Shown one piece after another: positions 1-8,536 of a stretch of 64,000 nucleotides of DNA. The stretch lies in contig DAOMOK010000008.1 in the NCBI GenBank assembly GCA_035444285.1, positions 62,001 through 126,000 on the forward strand. The letters are read 5' to 3'. The position numbers were made by a program, and so were the translations under genes. A model generated the notes under the pieces. The model searched no databases and was not told where the DNA came from. It saw only the letters and a program-made list of their open reading frames with translations. Source of the DNA: CAADGU01 sp035444285. Its GTDB lineage: Bacteria; Chloroflexota; Anaerolineae; Promineifilales; Promineifilaceae. Numbering within the stretch: position 1 is the stretch's first letter; each line of letters opens with the position of its first letter.

Positions 1-485
1 CGAAAACCCAGGCAGCCACCAGGGTGGTTCAGGTCCGCTACGGTTACTTTGGTGTCATCGCCAATGATCAAGGTTTCACCGTCACCAACCTCTTTTACAA
101 TCAGGTCTGCGGGTAACGAGTTGTAGGAAAAGGGCAGGTATGGCTCAATAAATTGCCCGGCCATTGTTTCTTCCAGTTGTTTACCAACTCGCTTTTTGCC
201 AACGACAACGAAACGGTTATTACGGCCAAAAATTGGCGCGAAAAAGGGAAAGCCCTGGATATGGTCCCAATGGGTATGGCTGATGAGGATGCTGGCTGTA
301 ATGCGTCCGGGGGCGTTTTTGATTAATTCTTTGCCTAAATGGCGAATGCCGGAACCGGCATCAATGATGATGAGTTGCTTGTCTGCTGTGGTGACTTCTA
401 CACATGAGGTGTTGCCACCGTATTTGATCGTTTCTGGGCCTGGGGTTGGGATTGTACCGCGTACTCCCCAAAATCGGATACGCAA
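1..485 (-). CDS. MBL-fold metallo-hydrolase (3' end outside window)
   Basis: The protein reads leftward and runs off the window edge. It opens with RIRFWGVRGTIPTPG and GGNTSC, the N-terminal strand typical of RNase Z/PhnP-like metallo-beta-lactamase proteins. The metal-binding motif SHTHWDHIQGFPFF follows, with the HxHxDH signature. A later DLNHPGG resembles the second histidine motif. I chose the TTG start because GAGGTGA lies just upstream and the conserved first strand begins directly after it; there is no suitable ATG. The family hydrolyses phosphodiesters or related esters using two metal ions. The substrate cannot be told from this fragment. Confidence 0.85.
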   Translation of the reverse strand, partial: MRIRFWGVRGTIPTPGPETIKYGGNTSCVEVTTADKQLIIIDAGSGIRHLGKELIKNAPGRITASILISHTHWDHIQGFPFFAPIFGRNNRFVVVGKKRVGKQLEETMAGQFIEPYLPFSYNSLPADLIVKEVGDGETLIIGDDTKVTVADLNHPGGCLGF

Positions 486-663
486 GTTTCACCTCTTACA
501 TGATTTGTGCTTTTTTAGATGTTGGCTGCCAGTATAACAAACAATATGTAAAATTGATATACTTTGGCGGTTGCAGGGGTGAGGCATGAATAGTTGCTGG
601 TGGCTGGTGGTCTGTTACAAGCAGCCATCAGTTTTCGGCCAAATTTATACGAGGAGCTTTGAT

Positions 664-2097
664 ATGATGGCAAATCATCCGGTAATTGGTTGGGAGTCAG
701 AATTGCCTGTGCCTGAGGGCCACAGGTTTAACCGTTATTTGCACGTGCGGCACGGCCGTCTCCATCTGGAAGACCTCGATCTGGCCAGTGTGTTTACGGC
801 CGAGACGCCGGCCCCGCAGCCGCTGCCTAGCCCGCTGGAAATTGTCTATCTGCCGCTCATTCGCCGGCAAATTGCGGCCATGAACCAGATGTTTGCGGAG
901 GTGATGCAAGAGGTGGGGTATGACGGCCGTTTCTATTACACCTATGCCTCCAAAGCTAACGCCGCCGAAGAAGTCATCCGCACCACCCTGGGTGCTGGCG
1001 CTCACCATGAAATGTCTTCCACGGTAGATGTGGATATTGCCCAGATTATGATTCGGCGTGGTTTGCTGCCGCCGGACCGCCTGATCGTATGTAATGGCTT
1101 TAAGACGGCCGGTTCCCCATATGCGGCCAATATTCTGCAACTGCGCCAGGTACACCAAAACGTTATCCCTGTCATTGAAGATATGGGTGAACTTTCACCG
1201 CTGATCACCTCCGGTCATACGTTTGAGGTTGGGCTGCGCATGAAAAGTTATGGTCACCACGCCAGCGAAACAGAGATGCGGGTAGCCAATTCGCGTTTTG
1301 GCCTGAGCCTGGATGATATTTGGAAGGCAGCCGATTACATTGCCGCCGCGCCCAACTTGAATCTGGTGATGTATCACAACATGGTAGGCAGCCAGATTAC
1401 CGACCCGGAGGCGTTTGTGAACTGGCTGAAACCGGGCATTGAAGTGTATGCCCGCCTGCGCCAACGCCATCCTTCGCTGCACATTTTCAACTTTGGTGGC
1501 GGGATGCCGGTGGGCATGACGCTCGATTTTGACTTTGATTATCACGATTTTGGGCGACGGTTTTTGCGCGCACTGCAAGAGAGTTGTCGCCGGTATAATG
1601 TGCCGACGCCGGATGTGATGGGGGAGTACGGCCGTTATACCACCTCCGAGCATGGCGCCCACCTCTTTTCCGTCATCACCGCCAAAGACAATGACTCCAA
1701 ACTGCCCTGGTACATCATTGATGGCTCGATTATGAGTTCCTTCCCTGATAGTTGGGCGTTGGGTGAGCACTTTATTGTGCTGCCGCTCAATCATCTGGAC
1801 AAACCCTTCCAGCAGGTGCAGCTAGGCGGCATCACCTGTGACAGCGACGATGTGTACCCACCCAAACCAAGCCAATCGCCGCTTTACCTGCCGGTGGAAA
1901 CGGAGGGGTTAATGATCGGCTTCTTCAGCGTAGGCGCCTACCAGGAGATGCTAGGTGGGGTGCGCGGCAGCAAACATTGTGTGCTGCCGGAAGCATATGA
2001 ACTGGTCATAGATCGGGTAGATGAGACCTATCATTTCCAAATCCTGCACGGCCAGACCCCCGATGACGTGTTGCACAACCTCGGCTACCAGATGTAA
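664..2097 (+). CDS. Fold-III PLP-dependent decarboxylase (arginine/diaminopimelate type)
   Basis: About 477 residues. The PLP lysine lies in YTYASKANA, the glycine-rich phosphate loop is FNFGGGMPVG, and the C-terminal half carries GEYGRYTTSEHGAH and the active-site cysteine motif GGITCDSDDVYP. This is the alanine-racemase-like barrel plus beta domain of arginine, ornithine and diaminopimelate decarboxylases. The CDSDD motif and overall spacing look closest to SpeA-type arginine decarboxylases, although it is shorter than classical SpeA. It would remove the alpha-carboxylate of a basic amino acid, possibly for polyamine synthesis. The start is set at the ATG preceded by GAGGAG (651-656); an upstream in-frame ATG at 586 lacks a ribosome binding site. 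Substrate is inferred, not proven. Confidence 0.8.
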   Translation: MMANHPVIGWESELPVPEGHRFNRYLHVRHGRLHLEDLDLASVFTAETPAPQPLPSPLEIVYLPLIRRQIAAMNQMFAEVMQEVGYDGRFYYTYASKANAAEEVIRTTLGAGAHHEMSSTVDVDIAQIMIRRGLLPPDRLIVCNGFKTAGSPYAANILQLRQVHQNVIPVIEDMGELSPLITSGHTFEVGLRMKSYGHHASETEMRVANSRFGLSLDDIWKAADYIAAAPNLNLVMYHNMVGSQITDPEAFVNWLKPGIEVYARLRQRHPSLHIFNFGGGMPVGMTLDFDFDYHDFGRRFLRALQESCRRYNVPTPDVMGEYGRYTTSEHGAHLFSVITAKDNDSKLPWYIIDGSIMSSFPDSWALGEHFIVLPLNHLDKPFQQVQLGGITCDSDDVYPPKPSQSPLYLPVETEGLMIGFFSVGAYQEMLGGVRGSKHCVLPEAYELVIDRVDETYHFQILHGQTPDDVLHNLGYQM

Positions 2098-2118
2098 CTT
2101 TACGATTGGCAGATAACG

Positions 2119-2403
2119 ATGGTTGATTTTGACTGGGATCCAAACAAAGAAGTAGCCAATATCCGCAAGCATGGAGTTTCGTTTAATGAAGCAGCTACTG
2201 TGTTTTGGGATGTTTTGTCTATGACTTATGACGATCCAGATCATTCAGTTGATGAAGATAGGTACCTGACTGTTGGTGTTTCTGATCTTGCCAGATGGCT
2301 GTTGGTGTCGCATACTGACCGTGGGGATGTTATACGCATCATTAGTGCGCGGCCGTTAACACGCGCTGAGAGGAGATATTATGGACGAGAGCAACAATTT
2401 TGA
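2119..2403 (+). CDS. brnT: BrnT-family toxin
   Basis: A 94-residue protein of the BrnT/DUF497 family. It has the hallmark start FDWDPNKEVANIRKHGVSF, the middle segment with DEDRYLTVG, and the closing motif IRIISARPLTRAERRYY. BrnT toxins have a RelE-like ribonuclease fold and block translation until bound by their antitoxin. The next gene overlaps it by 23 bases and encodes the likely antitoxin, so the pair is translationally coupled. The toxin-first order is the normal one for BrnTA. Confidence 0.88.
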   Translation: MVDFDWDPNKEVANIRKHGVSFNEAATVFWDVLSMTYDDPDHSVDEDRYLTVGVSDLARWLLVSHTDRGDVIRIISARPLTRAERRYYGREQQF

Positions 2404-2626
2404 CCTGGAAGATGATTTACGCGAGGAATATGACTTTTCGCAATTGAAAGGCGGTGTTAGAGGCAAATATGCCCGGCGGGTACGGCAAGGTGCAAATTTA
2501 GTGCTGTTAGCGCCTGATGTAGCGCCATTTTTTAAAAACGATGAAGCAGTTAATCATGCCCTCCGGCTGCTTATTCAACTTGCCAGGAATGAAGTAGCTG
2601 AGTTGCAACCGACGCCGGATTCGTAA
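2381..2626 (+). CDS. BrnA-like antitoxin partner
   Basis: An 81-residue acidic then basic protein. It carries EEYDFSQLKGGVRGKYARR, then a segment ending NDEAVNHALRLLIQLAR. This matches the small proteins commonly found directly after BrnT toxins: a disordered toxin-binding N-terminus followed by a short ribbon-helix-helix-like domain that binds the operon's own promoter. It overlaps the toxin gene by 23 bases and ends 3 bases before the next gene. Assignment rests on motif and context. Confidence 0.75.
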   Translation: MDESNNFDLEDDLREEYDFSQLKGGVRGKYARRVRQGANLVLLAPDVAPFFKNDEAVNHALRLLIQLARNEVAELQPTPDS

Positions 2627-2629
2627 CTA

Positions 2630-3922
2630 ATGGATAAAACACAACTTCGCCGCTGGTTGATTCCCCATTGGGGTAAGGATACCCAGGCCATTGCGCCAGG
2701 GCTGTATCATTTCATGCGGGCCAGTGATGGGCTGTATACGCGCTTTCATTTGCGGGTGGAGCCAGACGGCCGTGGCCTGCTCCTGGCCAACGCTGCCGCC
2801 GCCGCCCGCCTTTCCCCTACCGGTGTCCTCATGGCCAAGGGGCTGCTGGAAGAGCAAGAGGAGCAGGAGATTGTCACGGCCGTACAATCCCGTTTCCGTG
2901 GCGCATCCCCCGACATGGTGCAGGCCGACTTACAGCGCGTCTCCGGCATCATCCACACCTTGCTTGCCCCCGAAGACAATTATCCCATCTTCAATCTGGA
3001 CGAGTTGAACCTGACGGTTTTTGAATCTCAACTGCTTGCGCCGCTGGAAGTAAGCATCCCCCTGGCTGCGCCGGAACAACTGGTGCCGTTGCTTGACCGA
3101 TTGTGGCAGGTTGGTATTCCCCATGTCACCTTTTTGCTGCCGGAAAACCCTGATCTGGCCTATCTGGTGCAGGCGGTGGAGCGGGCCGAAGACCTGGGCA
3201 TGATCGCCGGGGCGCGTGGCCGGGCCACCGATCTGGTGCAGAGTAAATTGCTGCGAGACGTGGCCCAGGCCGGTATAGACCATATGACCGTATTGGTCGC
3301 CAGCGCCACCGCTGAAATCCACGATGCCTTGTTGGGCAGGGAAGATTATGGCTTTGTCTTGCCGCTGCTGGCCGATATTCAGGCGAACGAGGTGTACCCG
3401 ATGGTGGAAATTCCTCTGGTAGAAAGTACCCTGCCCGGTTTGGCTGAAACGCTGACTACCTTGCAGGAGCGCGGCGTTCATACCTTCTCCTTTTTTGCCA
3501 TTGTGGCTCCCGATGGCATGGATGATGTGGTGCGGGCGGGCGCTTTGCCTGCCCAGGCGATGCCGCAAACGGCTGGCTGGATTGAAGAAATGGCCGATGC
3601 CCTGGATGTGCGTTTTCTGTGGCAGCCACCCGTCCAGCGTGACCCCGCCCAGACGCTGGCAGCGCAGGTGGTGCATGGGCCGCGCTGCATGGGCGATGTG
3701 GCCGCGCGGGTGGAGCCGGACGGCCGTGTTATTCCCCCCCGCGGCCCTTACCAATCTGCTGGAAACGTGCTGACCGATGAGTGGCAAACCATCTGGCAGC
3801 ATGACGCTTTTACCCGCTACCGCGAACGAGTGGCTGCCCCCACTCGCTGCGCCGATTGCCCTGGTCTGGCCCTGTGCGCTGCCGACTGCCCGCGTGAAGC
3901 GGCGGGCTGGGCGTATCAGTGA
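2630..3922 (+). CDS. PqqD-SPASM protein with a radical-SAM-like barrel lacking the cluster cysteines
   Basis: 430 residues in three parts. Residues 1-90 resemble a PqqD-like peptide-binding domain. The middle has the strand-helix pattern of a radical-SAM barrel, for example GIPHVTFLLPENPDLAYLV, resembling the usual GEP-type segment. The C-terminus is SPASM-like, with GNVLTDEW and TRCADCPGLALCAADCP. The protein has only five cysteines and all are C-terminal, so the CX3CX2C motif that holds the catalytic 4Fe-4S cluster is absent. It cannot be a normal radical-SAM enzyme unless a partner supplies the activity. It may be a pseudo-enzyme that binds peptide substrates. The next genes encode proteins with Cys-Ala and poly-Gly tails, which is suggestive context only. 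Confidence 0.65.
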   Translation: MDKTQLRRWLIPHWGKDTQAIAPGLYHFMRASDGLYTRFHLRVEPDGRGLLLANAAAAARLSPTGVLMAKGLLEEQEEQEIVTAVQSRFRGASPDMVQADLQRVSGIIHTLLAPEDNYPIFNLDELNLTVFESQLLAPLEVSIPLAAPEQLVPLLDRLWQVGIPHVTFLLPENPDLAYLVQAVERAEDLGMIAGARGRATDLVQSKLLRDVAQAGIDHMTVLVASATAEIHDALLGREDYGFVLPLLADIQANEVYPMVEIPLVESTLPGLAETLTTLQERGVHTFSFFAIVAPDGMDDVVRAGALPAQAMPQTAGWIEEMADALDVRFLWQPPVQRDPAQTLAAQVVHGPRCMGDVAARVEPDGRVIPPRGPYQSAGNVLTDEWQTIWQHDAFTRYRERVAAPTRCADCPGLALCAADCPREAAGWAYQ

Positions 3923-3924
3923 AC

Positions 3925-3997
3925 GTAATCCGTAAGTCGTAAGTCGTAACCCGTTAACCGATCTTAATCGGATAATGAATCACGGATTACGGTTTAC
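3925..3997. repeat. Intergenic hairpin, GTAATCCGTA word family
   Basis: Directly after the SPASM gene. GTAATCCGTAA at the left and GGATTACGGTTTAC at the right can pair, with an inner CGATCTTAATCG palindrome. The same words recur at 44929-44978 and 56012-56054. It lacks a long T tract, so a role as simple intrinsic terminator is uncertain. Confidence 0.65.
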
Positions 3998-4018
3998 AAA
4001 AACGAGAGGCAACTTCAT

Positions 4019-5878
4019 ATGAAAAACGGCCGTACCCTCTTCCTCTTTGCTTTCTTACTGGCGCTGTTGGTGGCGGCGTCGCCCATTCAGGCTCAAAACC
4101 CCAGCTATTCCGTGCCCCAGTTATACATGCAGGTGTTCGTCAACCCGGATGCCTCTGTGCGCATTGTTTATGACATCACCTTTGACAATAACTTGTTTGC
4201 CAGTCCAATAGACATTGTGGATATTGGCACGCCGCACAAAGGGTACATCCTGAGTAACTTTGAGGCTTCGATTGACGGCAATCCCCTCACCGACATCCGC
4301 AAATCCGAATATATTGACGTGGGTGTGGAAATCCACCTGGGCCGCCACACCATCCAGCCTGGCCAATCTGGCACCTTGCATGTGGAATTTACCATGCCCG
4401 ACATGGTATATGAAGATGTAACCCAGGATGGATACGCTTCATTGCAAATCACCCCTACCTGGTTTGATGAAACGGCGGTCATGGGAACCAGTGATATTTG
4501 GGTTGTCTACCATCTGCTGCCTGGTATTGACCCCGACGCGGTTTTATTTCAGGATGTGCCGTTCACCAACAAGGCATTGTTTGAAGAACATACCATTGTA
4601 GGTTGGCGCTGGCCTGAAGGTCAGGCTATCGGCCCTTATCTGGTGGGTGCATCTTTTCCCACTACCGGCCTGACACGGGTAATTGAACAAACCCTGCTTG
4701 ATCTGGCGGTGAAGTGGCTGGAAGATAACCCAGGTGTGGCCATGGGTCTGGGTTTAGCCATTTTGGCTCTTCTTGGTCTGGCCTTTTTCCGTTACTCTGG
4801 TGGTACCGGCATCTCCATTTTTGTCGTTTTGGGTTGTGGCGCTGTGTGGTTGATGATGGTTAATCCGGCAGCCATCCTGTGGTTGTGCCCGCTTTCATTG
4901 GTACTGGTGGGGTTGGTGGAATATCGTCTGGCGGGGCGCAAGGAAAAATACCTGCCGGCTATTGCCCAGGTGGAGGGAGGCGGCATTAAACGCGGCCTGA
5001 CGGCCCCGGAAGCGGCCATTTTGCTGGAACTGCCGTTAAACAAGGTGCTGTTGTTGGTGTTGTTTGGGCTGCTGGATAAGGGCGCCCTGGAACTGGTGGA
5101 TGATGATCCGTTGCAGGTGAAGGTGGTACGGCCGTACCTGGCGATGCAGGCTGACCGGGCTGCCCGCAACGAACAGCGCCGCAAAATTGCCCAGCAACAA
5201 GGCATTGTCTTGCGCACTTACGAACATCAATTCCTGGACGTGCTGCAAGAGCATGAAGGCAGCCCGGCGCACAAATTGGATTTTAGCAATGCCATGAAAT
5301 CGTTGATCAGCAGCGTGGCCGGTCGTATGAAAGGGTTTGACCTGTCTGATACACAGGACTATTATCGCAAAATTATTGCCCGTGCTATGGAGCAGGCCAA
5401 TACGTTGGGCAACGTTCCTGAACTGGAAGAACATCTGGACAAGACCTGGCCCTGGGTGTTTCTGGATGATAATTATGACCGCAGCTTTCGGCGGCGTGAT
5501 TACCATTATTATCCGACCTGGGCACGGCCGTATGTCACTCCCCACACGGCCCTGCCATCCGGCGGCAGTGTCGCCGCGCCCTCCCCTGGTGGCAAGACCA
5601 ATTTCAGCAATGTAGCCGCCGGTTTTGCCGGGTGGACGGAAAATACGGCGGGCAGGCTGGCCTCGGCCATCTCGCCCACGGCGCTGCAAGTTAAAGGTGT
5701 GGCCGGCGGTTTCGTGAACCTCAGCGGCGCTGACAAAGTCACTGGCGACGTGTTCAAAGCGATGATGTCTGGGTCTGGCGGCAGTGGTGGCAGTGGCGGG
5801 TCATCGGGTGGCAGCAGTTGTGCCTGCGCCTGTGCGGGTTGCGCTTGTGCTTGTGCCTGTGCGGGTGGGGGGCGGTGA
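4019..5878 (+). CDS. DUF2207-like membrane protein with a Cys-Ala C-terminal tail
   Basis: 619 residues. A signal peptide (residues 1-26, ending IQAQ) leads into an extracellular beta-rich DUF2207-type domain. A block of about three membrane segments lies at residues 235-305. A long basic cytoplasmic part with helices follows. The last 40 residues are Gly-Ser repeats ending in a run of alternating Cys and Ala interrupted by one Gly, then GGGR. DUF2207 proteins often end in Gly-rich tails, but the alternating cysteines are unusual and resemble targets of metal loading or peptide modification. GAGAGG precedes the ATG. It may work with the upstream SPASM protein and the two small downstream genes. 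Function unknown. Confidence 0.75.
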   Translation: MKNGRTLFLFAFLLALLVAASPIQAQNPSYSVPQLYMQVFVNPDASVRIVYDITFDNNLFASPIDIVDIGTPHKGYILSNFEASIDGNPLTDIRKSEYIDVGVEIHLGRHTIQPGQSGTLHVEFTMPDMVYEDVTQDGYASLQITPTWFDETAVMGTSDIWVVYHLLPGIDPDAVLFQDVPFTNKALFEEHTIVGWRWPEGQAIGPYLVGASFPTTGLTRVIEQTLLDLAVKWLEDNPGVAMGLGLAILALLGLAFFRYSGGTGISIFVVLGCGAVWLMMVNPAAILWLCPLSLVLVGLVEYRLAGRKEKYLPAIAQVEGGGIKRGLTAPEAAILLELPLNKVLLLVLFGLLDKGALELVDDDPLQVKVVRPYLAMQADRAARNEQRRKIAQQQGIVLRTYEHQFLDVLQEHEGSPAHKLDFSNAMKSLISSVAGRMKGFDLSDTQDYYRKIIARAMEQANTLGNVPELEEHLDKTWPWVFLDDNYDRSFRRRDYHYYPTWARPYVTPHTALPSGGSVAAPSPGGKTNFSNVAAGFAGWTENTAGRLASAISPTALQVKGVAGGFVNLSGADKVTGDVFKAMMSGSGGSGGSGGSSGGSSCACACAGCACACACAGGGR

Positions 5879-5896
5879 GCAGGTGAGAGGGTGAAG

Positions 5897-6184
5897 ATGA
5901 TGAAGTTTGTTTCGTGGGAAATACAAAGTGGTGAGTCGGTGAGGGTGGGGGATTTGCTGATTACGCCGCAATCCCAGGTATTCCAGGTACGGCTGCCGGT
6001 TGGTGGTTTTGTCTGGCATCGGCCGGTGCGTGTGGTGGTGGAGGGTAACGGCCGTCCCGAAGCCGATGCGGGCCGTGACTCCCAAACTATTCCCATCCCC
6101 GACATCACTCGTCAGGTTCTCTGGGCTATACTGGGCCTGAGCATCCTGGTCAATTTGTTGCTTTCCAGCAGAAGAAGACGATAG
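5897..6184 (+). CDS. Small tail-anchored membrane protein
   Basis: About 95 residues. The first 70 are soluble and beta-rich, with VRVGDLLITPQSQVFQVRLP, a pattern like a short biotinyl-lipoyl-type sandwich. One membrane helix (VLWAILGLSILVNLLL) follows and the protein ends in SSRRRR. The start is taken at the ATG 6 bases after GAGAGG rather than the GTG at 5891. It begins 18 bases after the DUF2207 gene, so it is probably in the same operon. I do not recognise a named family. Confidence 0.6.
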   Translation: MMKFVSWEIQSGESVRVGDLLITPQSQVFQVRLPVGGFVWHRPVRVVVEGNGRPEADAGRDSQTIPIPDITRQVLWAILGLSILVNLLLSSRRRR

Positions 6185-6266
6185 ACCATAACAACACAGA
6201 TGGCAAAGGAAAACCAAAATCTCTTTATGCCTCCGCGCCTCTGCGTTGAAATTGAGGAAGAAAACG

Positions 6267-6698
6267 ATGAGCGAAAATCTAACACAAATTGCGATTGAAT
6301 CCGTGCCGAATCAAAAAGCGGCCAATGACTTGATGAAGCGATTATTTGACATCACCAAACCGGAAGCGGTTTTTAGCCAGCCCGTCACCCAGGGCGCCTA
6401 TACCGTCATTACCGCGTCAGAATTGACAGCGGGCATGGGGGTGGGGTATGGCGGTGGTGGTGGTGGTGGTGACGCAGTGCCCGAAGGCCAGCAAAACAGC
6501 GTGGGTTTTGGCGGCGGTGGCGGTGGTGGTGGTGGCACGTTGGCCCGCCCGGTAGCCGCCATCATCATTGGCCCGGAGGGGGTGCGCGTGGAACCGATTG
6601 TGGATGCCACCAAGATTGCCATTGCCTTTTTCACCGCTTTTGGGGCGATGTGGATGGCGCTAAGCAAAATGCGTCGGGCGGTGGATAGGGGGAAATGA
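6267..6698 (+). CDS. GerW/YtfJ-like Gly-rich protein
   Basis: 143 residues. The order is an N-terminal helix (ANDLMKRLFDI), the strand FSQPVTQGAYTVITASEL, two poly-Gly stretches, then ARPVAAIIIGPEGVRVEPI and a C-terminal hydrophobic helix. This is the architecture of the GerW (YtfJ) family, named for a Bacillus spore protein but also widespread in non-sporulating bacteria. The true start is the ATG preceded by GAGGAAG, not the ATG at 6246. The C-terminal helix and basic end suggest membrane attachment. Function outside spores is unknown. Confidence 0.6.
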   Translation: MSENLTQIAIESVPNQKAANDLMKRLFDITKPEAVFSQPVTQGAYTVITASELTAGMGVGYGGGGGGGDAVPEGQQNSVGFGGGGGGGGGTLARPVAAIIIGPEGVRVEPIVDATKIAIAFFTAFGAMWMALSKMRRAVDRGK

Positions 6699-6820
6699 AA
6701 TTTGGTCAGGTGTTCAGCCCCAGGAAATGCCAGGCGCTTAAAAATGATGTTCTTACCCATTACCTCAAGTAACGAAATCTGTGGTAAAATCTGGCAGTTC
6801 ACAAGGAGTGGGTGTGGCTT

Positions 6821-7552
6821 ATGATTAACGAAAAATTATTTGAGGCAGTTTTACCACCAATTCCTGTACCTTCAAGCGAAGATTTACCAACGGAGGATGG
6901 AATTCCCTTGGAAACGCCCTGGCATCGCGCTGAGATCAATCTATTATTGGAATCGTTGGATTATTACTGGCGTGACCGGCAAGATTATTACGCCGGTGGC
7001 AATATGTTCCTCTACTTCAGCAGCCAGCAAATTCGCAATCAGGATTATCGCGGCCCTGATTTTTTTGTGGTGAAGGATGTAGATGGCTCATATGAACGAT
7101 TATCCTGGGTAGTGTGGGAGGAAGGTGGCCGCTACCCAGACGTGATCATTGAACTACTATCGCCCTCTACGGCCGAAACAGATAAGACCACCAAGAAACA
7201 GCTTTACGAACGGGTATTTCGCACGGCCGAATACTTCTGTTACGACCCCAGCAATCAAGAACTCATTGGTTGGCACTTGCAGCAGAATCAGTATGAACAG
7301 TTGGAACCGGATGAATACGGCCGTTTGTGGAGTTCGGTGTTGCAAGTGTGGCTTGGCGCTTGGGATGGTCGGTTCATCAGCCGCCATGCTACCTGGCTCC
7401 GTTTTTATGATGAAGATGGCCTGTTAGTTCCTATAACCGCCGAAGCCGAAGCAGCCCGCGCCAGCCGGGAAGCCGCTGCTCGCCAGACTGCTGAAGCTGA
7501 AGTAACCCGACTTCGGGAAGAGTTGGCGCGTTTGCAAGGAAACGCCCCATGA
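6821..7552 (+). CDS. Uma2-family putative endonuclease
   Basis: About 243 residues. The core has GPDFFVVKDVDG, a run ending PDVIIELLSPSTAETD, KKQLYERVFRTAEYFCYDP and a C-terminal coiled coil rich in Ala, Glu and Arg. This is the Uma2 (DUF820) restriction-endonuclease-like fold, with catalytic Asp, Glu-x-Leu and Lys residues visible. Uma2 proteins are very common in Chloroflexota and Cyanobacteria, often as multigene families with a coiled-coil tail. Their biological role is not settled. AAGGAG at 6803-6808 favours the ATG; a GTG at 6812 is possible but too close to the site. Confidence 0.85.
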   Translation: MINEKLFEAVLPPIPVPSSEDLPTEDGIPLETPWHRAEINLLLESLDYYWRDRQDYYAGGNMFLYFSSQQIRNQDYRGPDFFVVKDVDGSYERLSWVVWEEGGRYPDVIIELLSPSTAETDKTTKKQLYERVFRTAEYFCYDPSNQELIGWHLQQNQYEQLEPDEYGRLWSSVLQVWLGAWDGRFISRHATWLRFYDEDGLLVPITAEAEAARASREAAARQTAEAEVTRLREELARLQGNAP

Positions 7553-7583
7553 CCGCCAGGAATGTCGTTGACCCACCGCAGGA

Positions 7584-7952
7584 ATGAACCCTTTTACCAG
7601 TTTCTTGCGTCAATGGGCAGCCGATGATGGCCTGGATGCCTTTGTCACGCATTGGGATCGGTTGGAACGGCTGACTATTCAGGTGTACCGGCAGAAGATA
7701 ACGGTAGCAGCCGCCCAGGCTGAATTTGATGAAGTATGGCCCTGGCTGCGGCAGCGGTACGGCCGTTGGCAATCCATTCTTGAACCCTTCTGGCGGCAAA
7801 CCAGCGCCGCCGGCGCCCCCACCCAGACCGACCCTTTCCTCCTACTGCTAGAAAAACCTTCTCCTGCCGCCATCCCCGGCGACTGGCGCGCTATGCAGCA
7901 CCTGCCTGCTGCCCGTGAAGCTCTGAACCAATACGTGCTGACCCAAGCGTAA
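7584..7952 (+). CDS. Hypothetical helical protein
   Basis: 122 residues, predicted mostly alpha-helical and rich in Trp and Leu, for example WDRLERLTIQVYRQK and EVWPWLRQRYGRWQS. No membrane segment and no recognised motif. It lies between the Uma2 gene and two membrane HhH proteins with an AGGA site in front of the ATG. Coding use looks like that of its neighbours, including the ACGGCCGT octamer inside it. I cannot assign a function. Confidence 0.55.
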   Translation: MNPFTSFLRQWAADDGLDAFVTHWDRLERLTIQVYRQKITVAAAQAEFDEVWPWLRQRYGRWQSILEPFWRQTSAAGAPTQTDPFLLLLEKPSPAAIPGDWRAMQHLPAAREALNQYVLTQA

Positions 7953-8032
7953 AAGCGTGGTATTGTTGCCTTCTCCGGCGTTACCCATTAGAATGAGCTT
8001 GCATATTATGTTTAGCTTCCATGGGGGTTACA

Positions 8033-8485
8033 ATGAGAAAAGGACTATCACTCACATTTTTCTTTGGCTTGCTGATTGGTGGCATGGCGGCGTTGATCAT
8101 CTGGTATTATCAGAAAAGCACGTCGGCTGAAGAGGGGGCTTTGGCGCTGTTAGACCGGTTCGCAGATGTAGACCGCCGTTGGCGGCAGGCGCGAGAGCAG
8201 TCAACAATCGGAGCCACACCGCCCCCCTTGCGCATCCCCATTCAGACCCCGGTGACAGACGAGACGCCGGCGTTTTTGCAGCGCCCCGTTACGGCGGGCA
8301 CGGCCGTGCCCGATGACCTCACCCGCATCAAAGGCATTGGCCCTGTGTTTGCCGACCGGCTGCTGGCGGAAGGCATTGATACCATCACCAAAGTAAGAGT
8401 GCTTTCAGCAGCACAACTGGCTGATATTCTGCAAATTGCGCCCGCACGCGCCGAAACAATTTTGGCCGAAGCTCAGGCTGTCTAG
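8033..8485 (+). CDS. Single-pass membrane protein with C-terminal helix-hairpin-helix
   Basis: About 150 residues. One N-terminal membrane helix (LTFFFGLLIGGMAALIIWYY), a proline-rich linker, then DDLTRIKGIGPVFADRLLAEG followed by helices. The latter is the helix-hairpin-helix fold seen in ribosomal L17/L21-like HhH_5 and DNA-binding domains. The downstream gene has the same design with a long coiled coil, so the two probably act together at the membrane. An in-frame ATG at 8021 gives four extra residues; neither start has a clear Shine-Dalgarno site. Confidence 0.65.
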   Translation: MRKGLSLTFFFGLLIGGMAALIIWYYQKSTSAEEGALALLDRFADVDRRWRQAREQSTIGATPPPLRIPIQTPVTDETPAFLQRPVTAGTAVPDDLTRIKGIGPVFADRLLAEGIDTITKVRVLSAAQLADILQIAPARAETILAEAQAV

Positions 8486-8536
8486 CGCCGGATATTTAGC
8501 AAAACCCGGCGGCTCCCATTTCCGAAAGGTATTTCC

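Noticed and set aside
196..537. Plus-strand ORF over the MBL gene
   Set aside because: It is antisense to a clear MBL-fold protein and has no family motif.
5509..6108. Minus-strand ORF with poly-Pro and Gln-Ala repeats
   Set aside because: A shadow of the Cys-Ala and Gly-rich tail of the DUF2207 gene.
6398..6802. Poly-proline minus-strand ORF
   Set aside because: It is the complement of the poly-Gly runs of the GerW-like gene.
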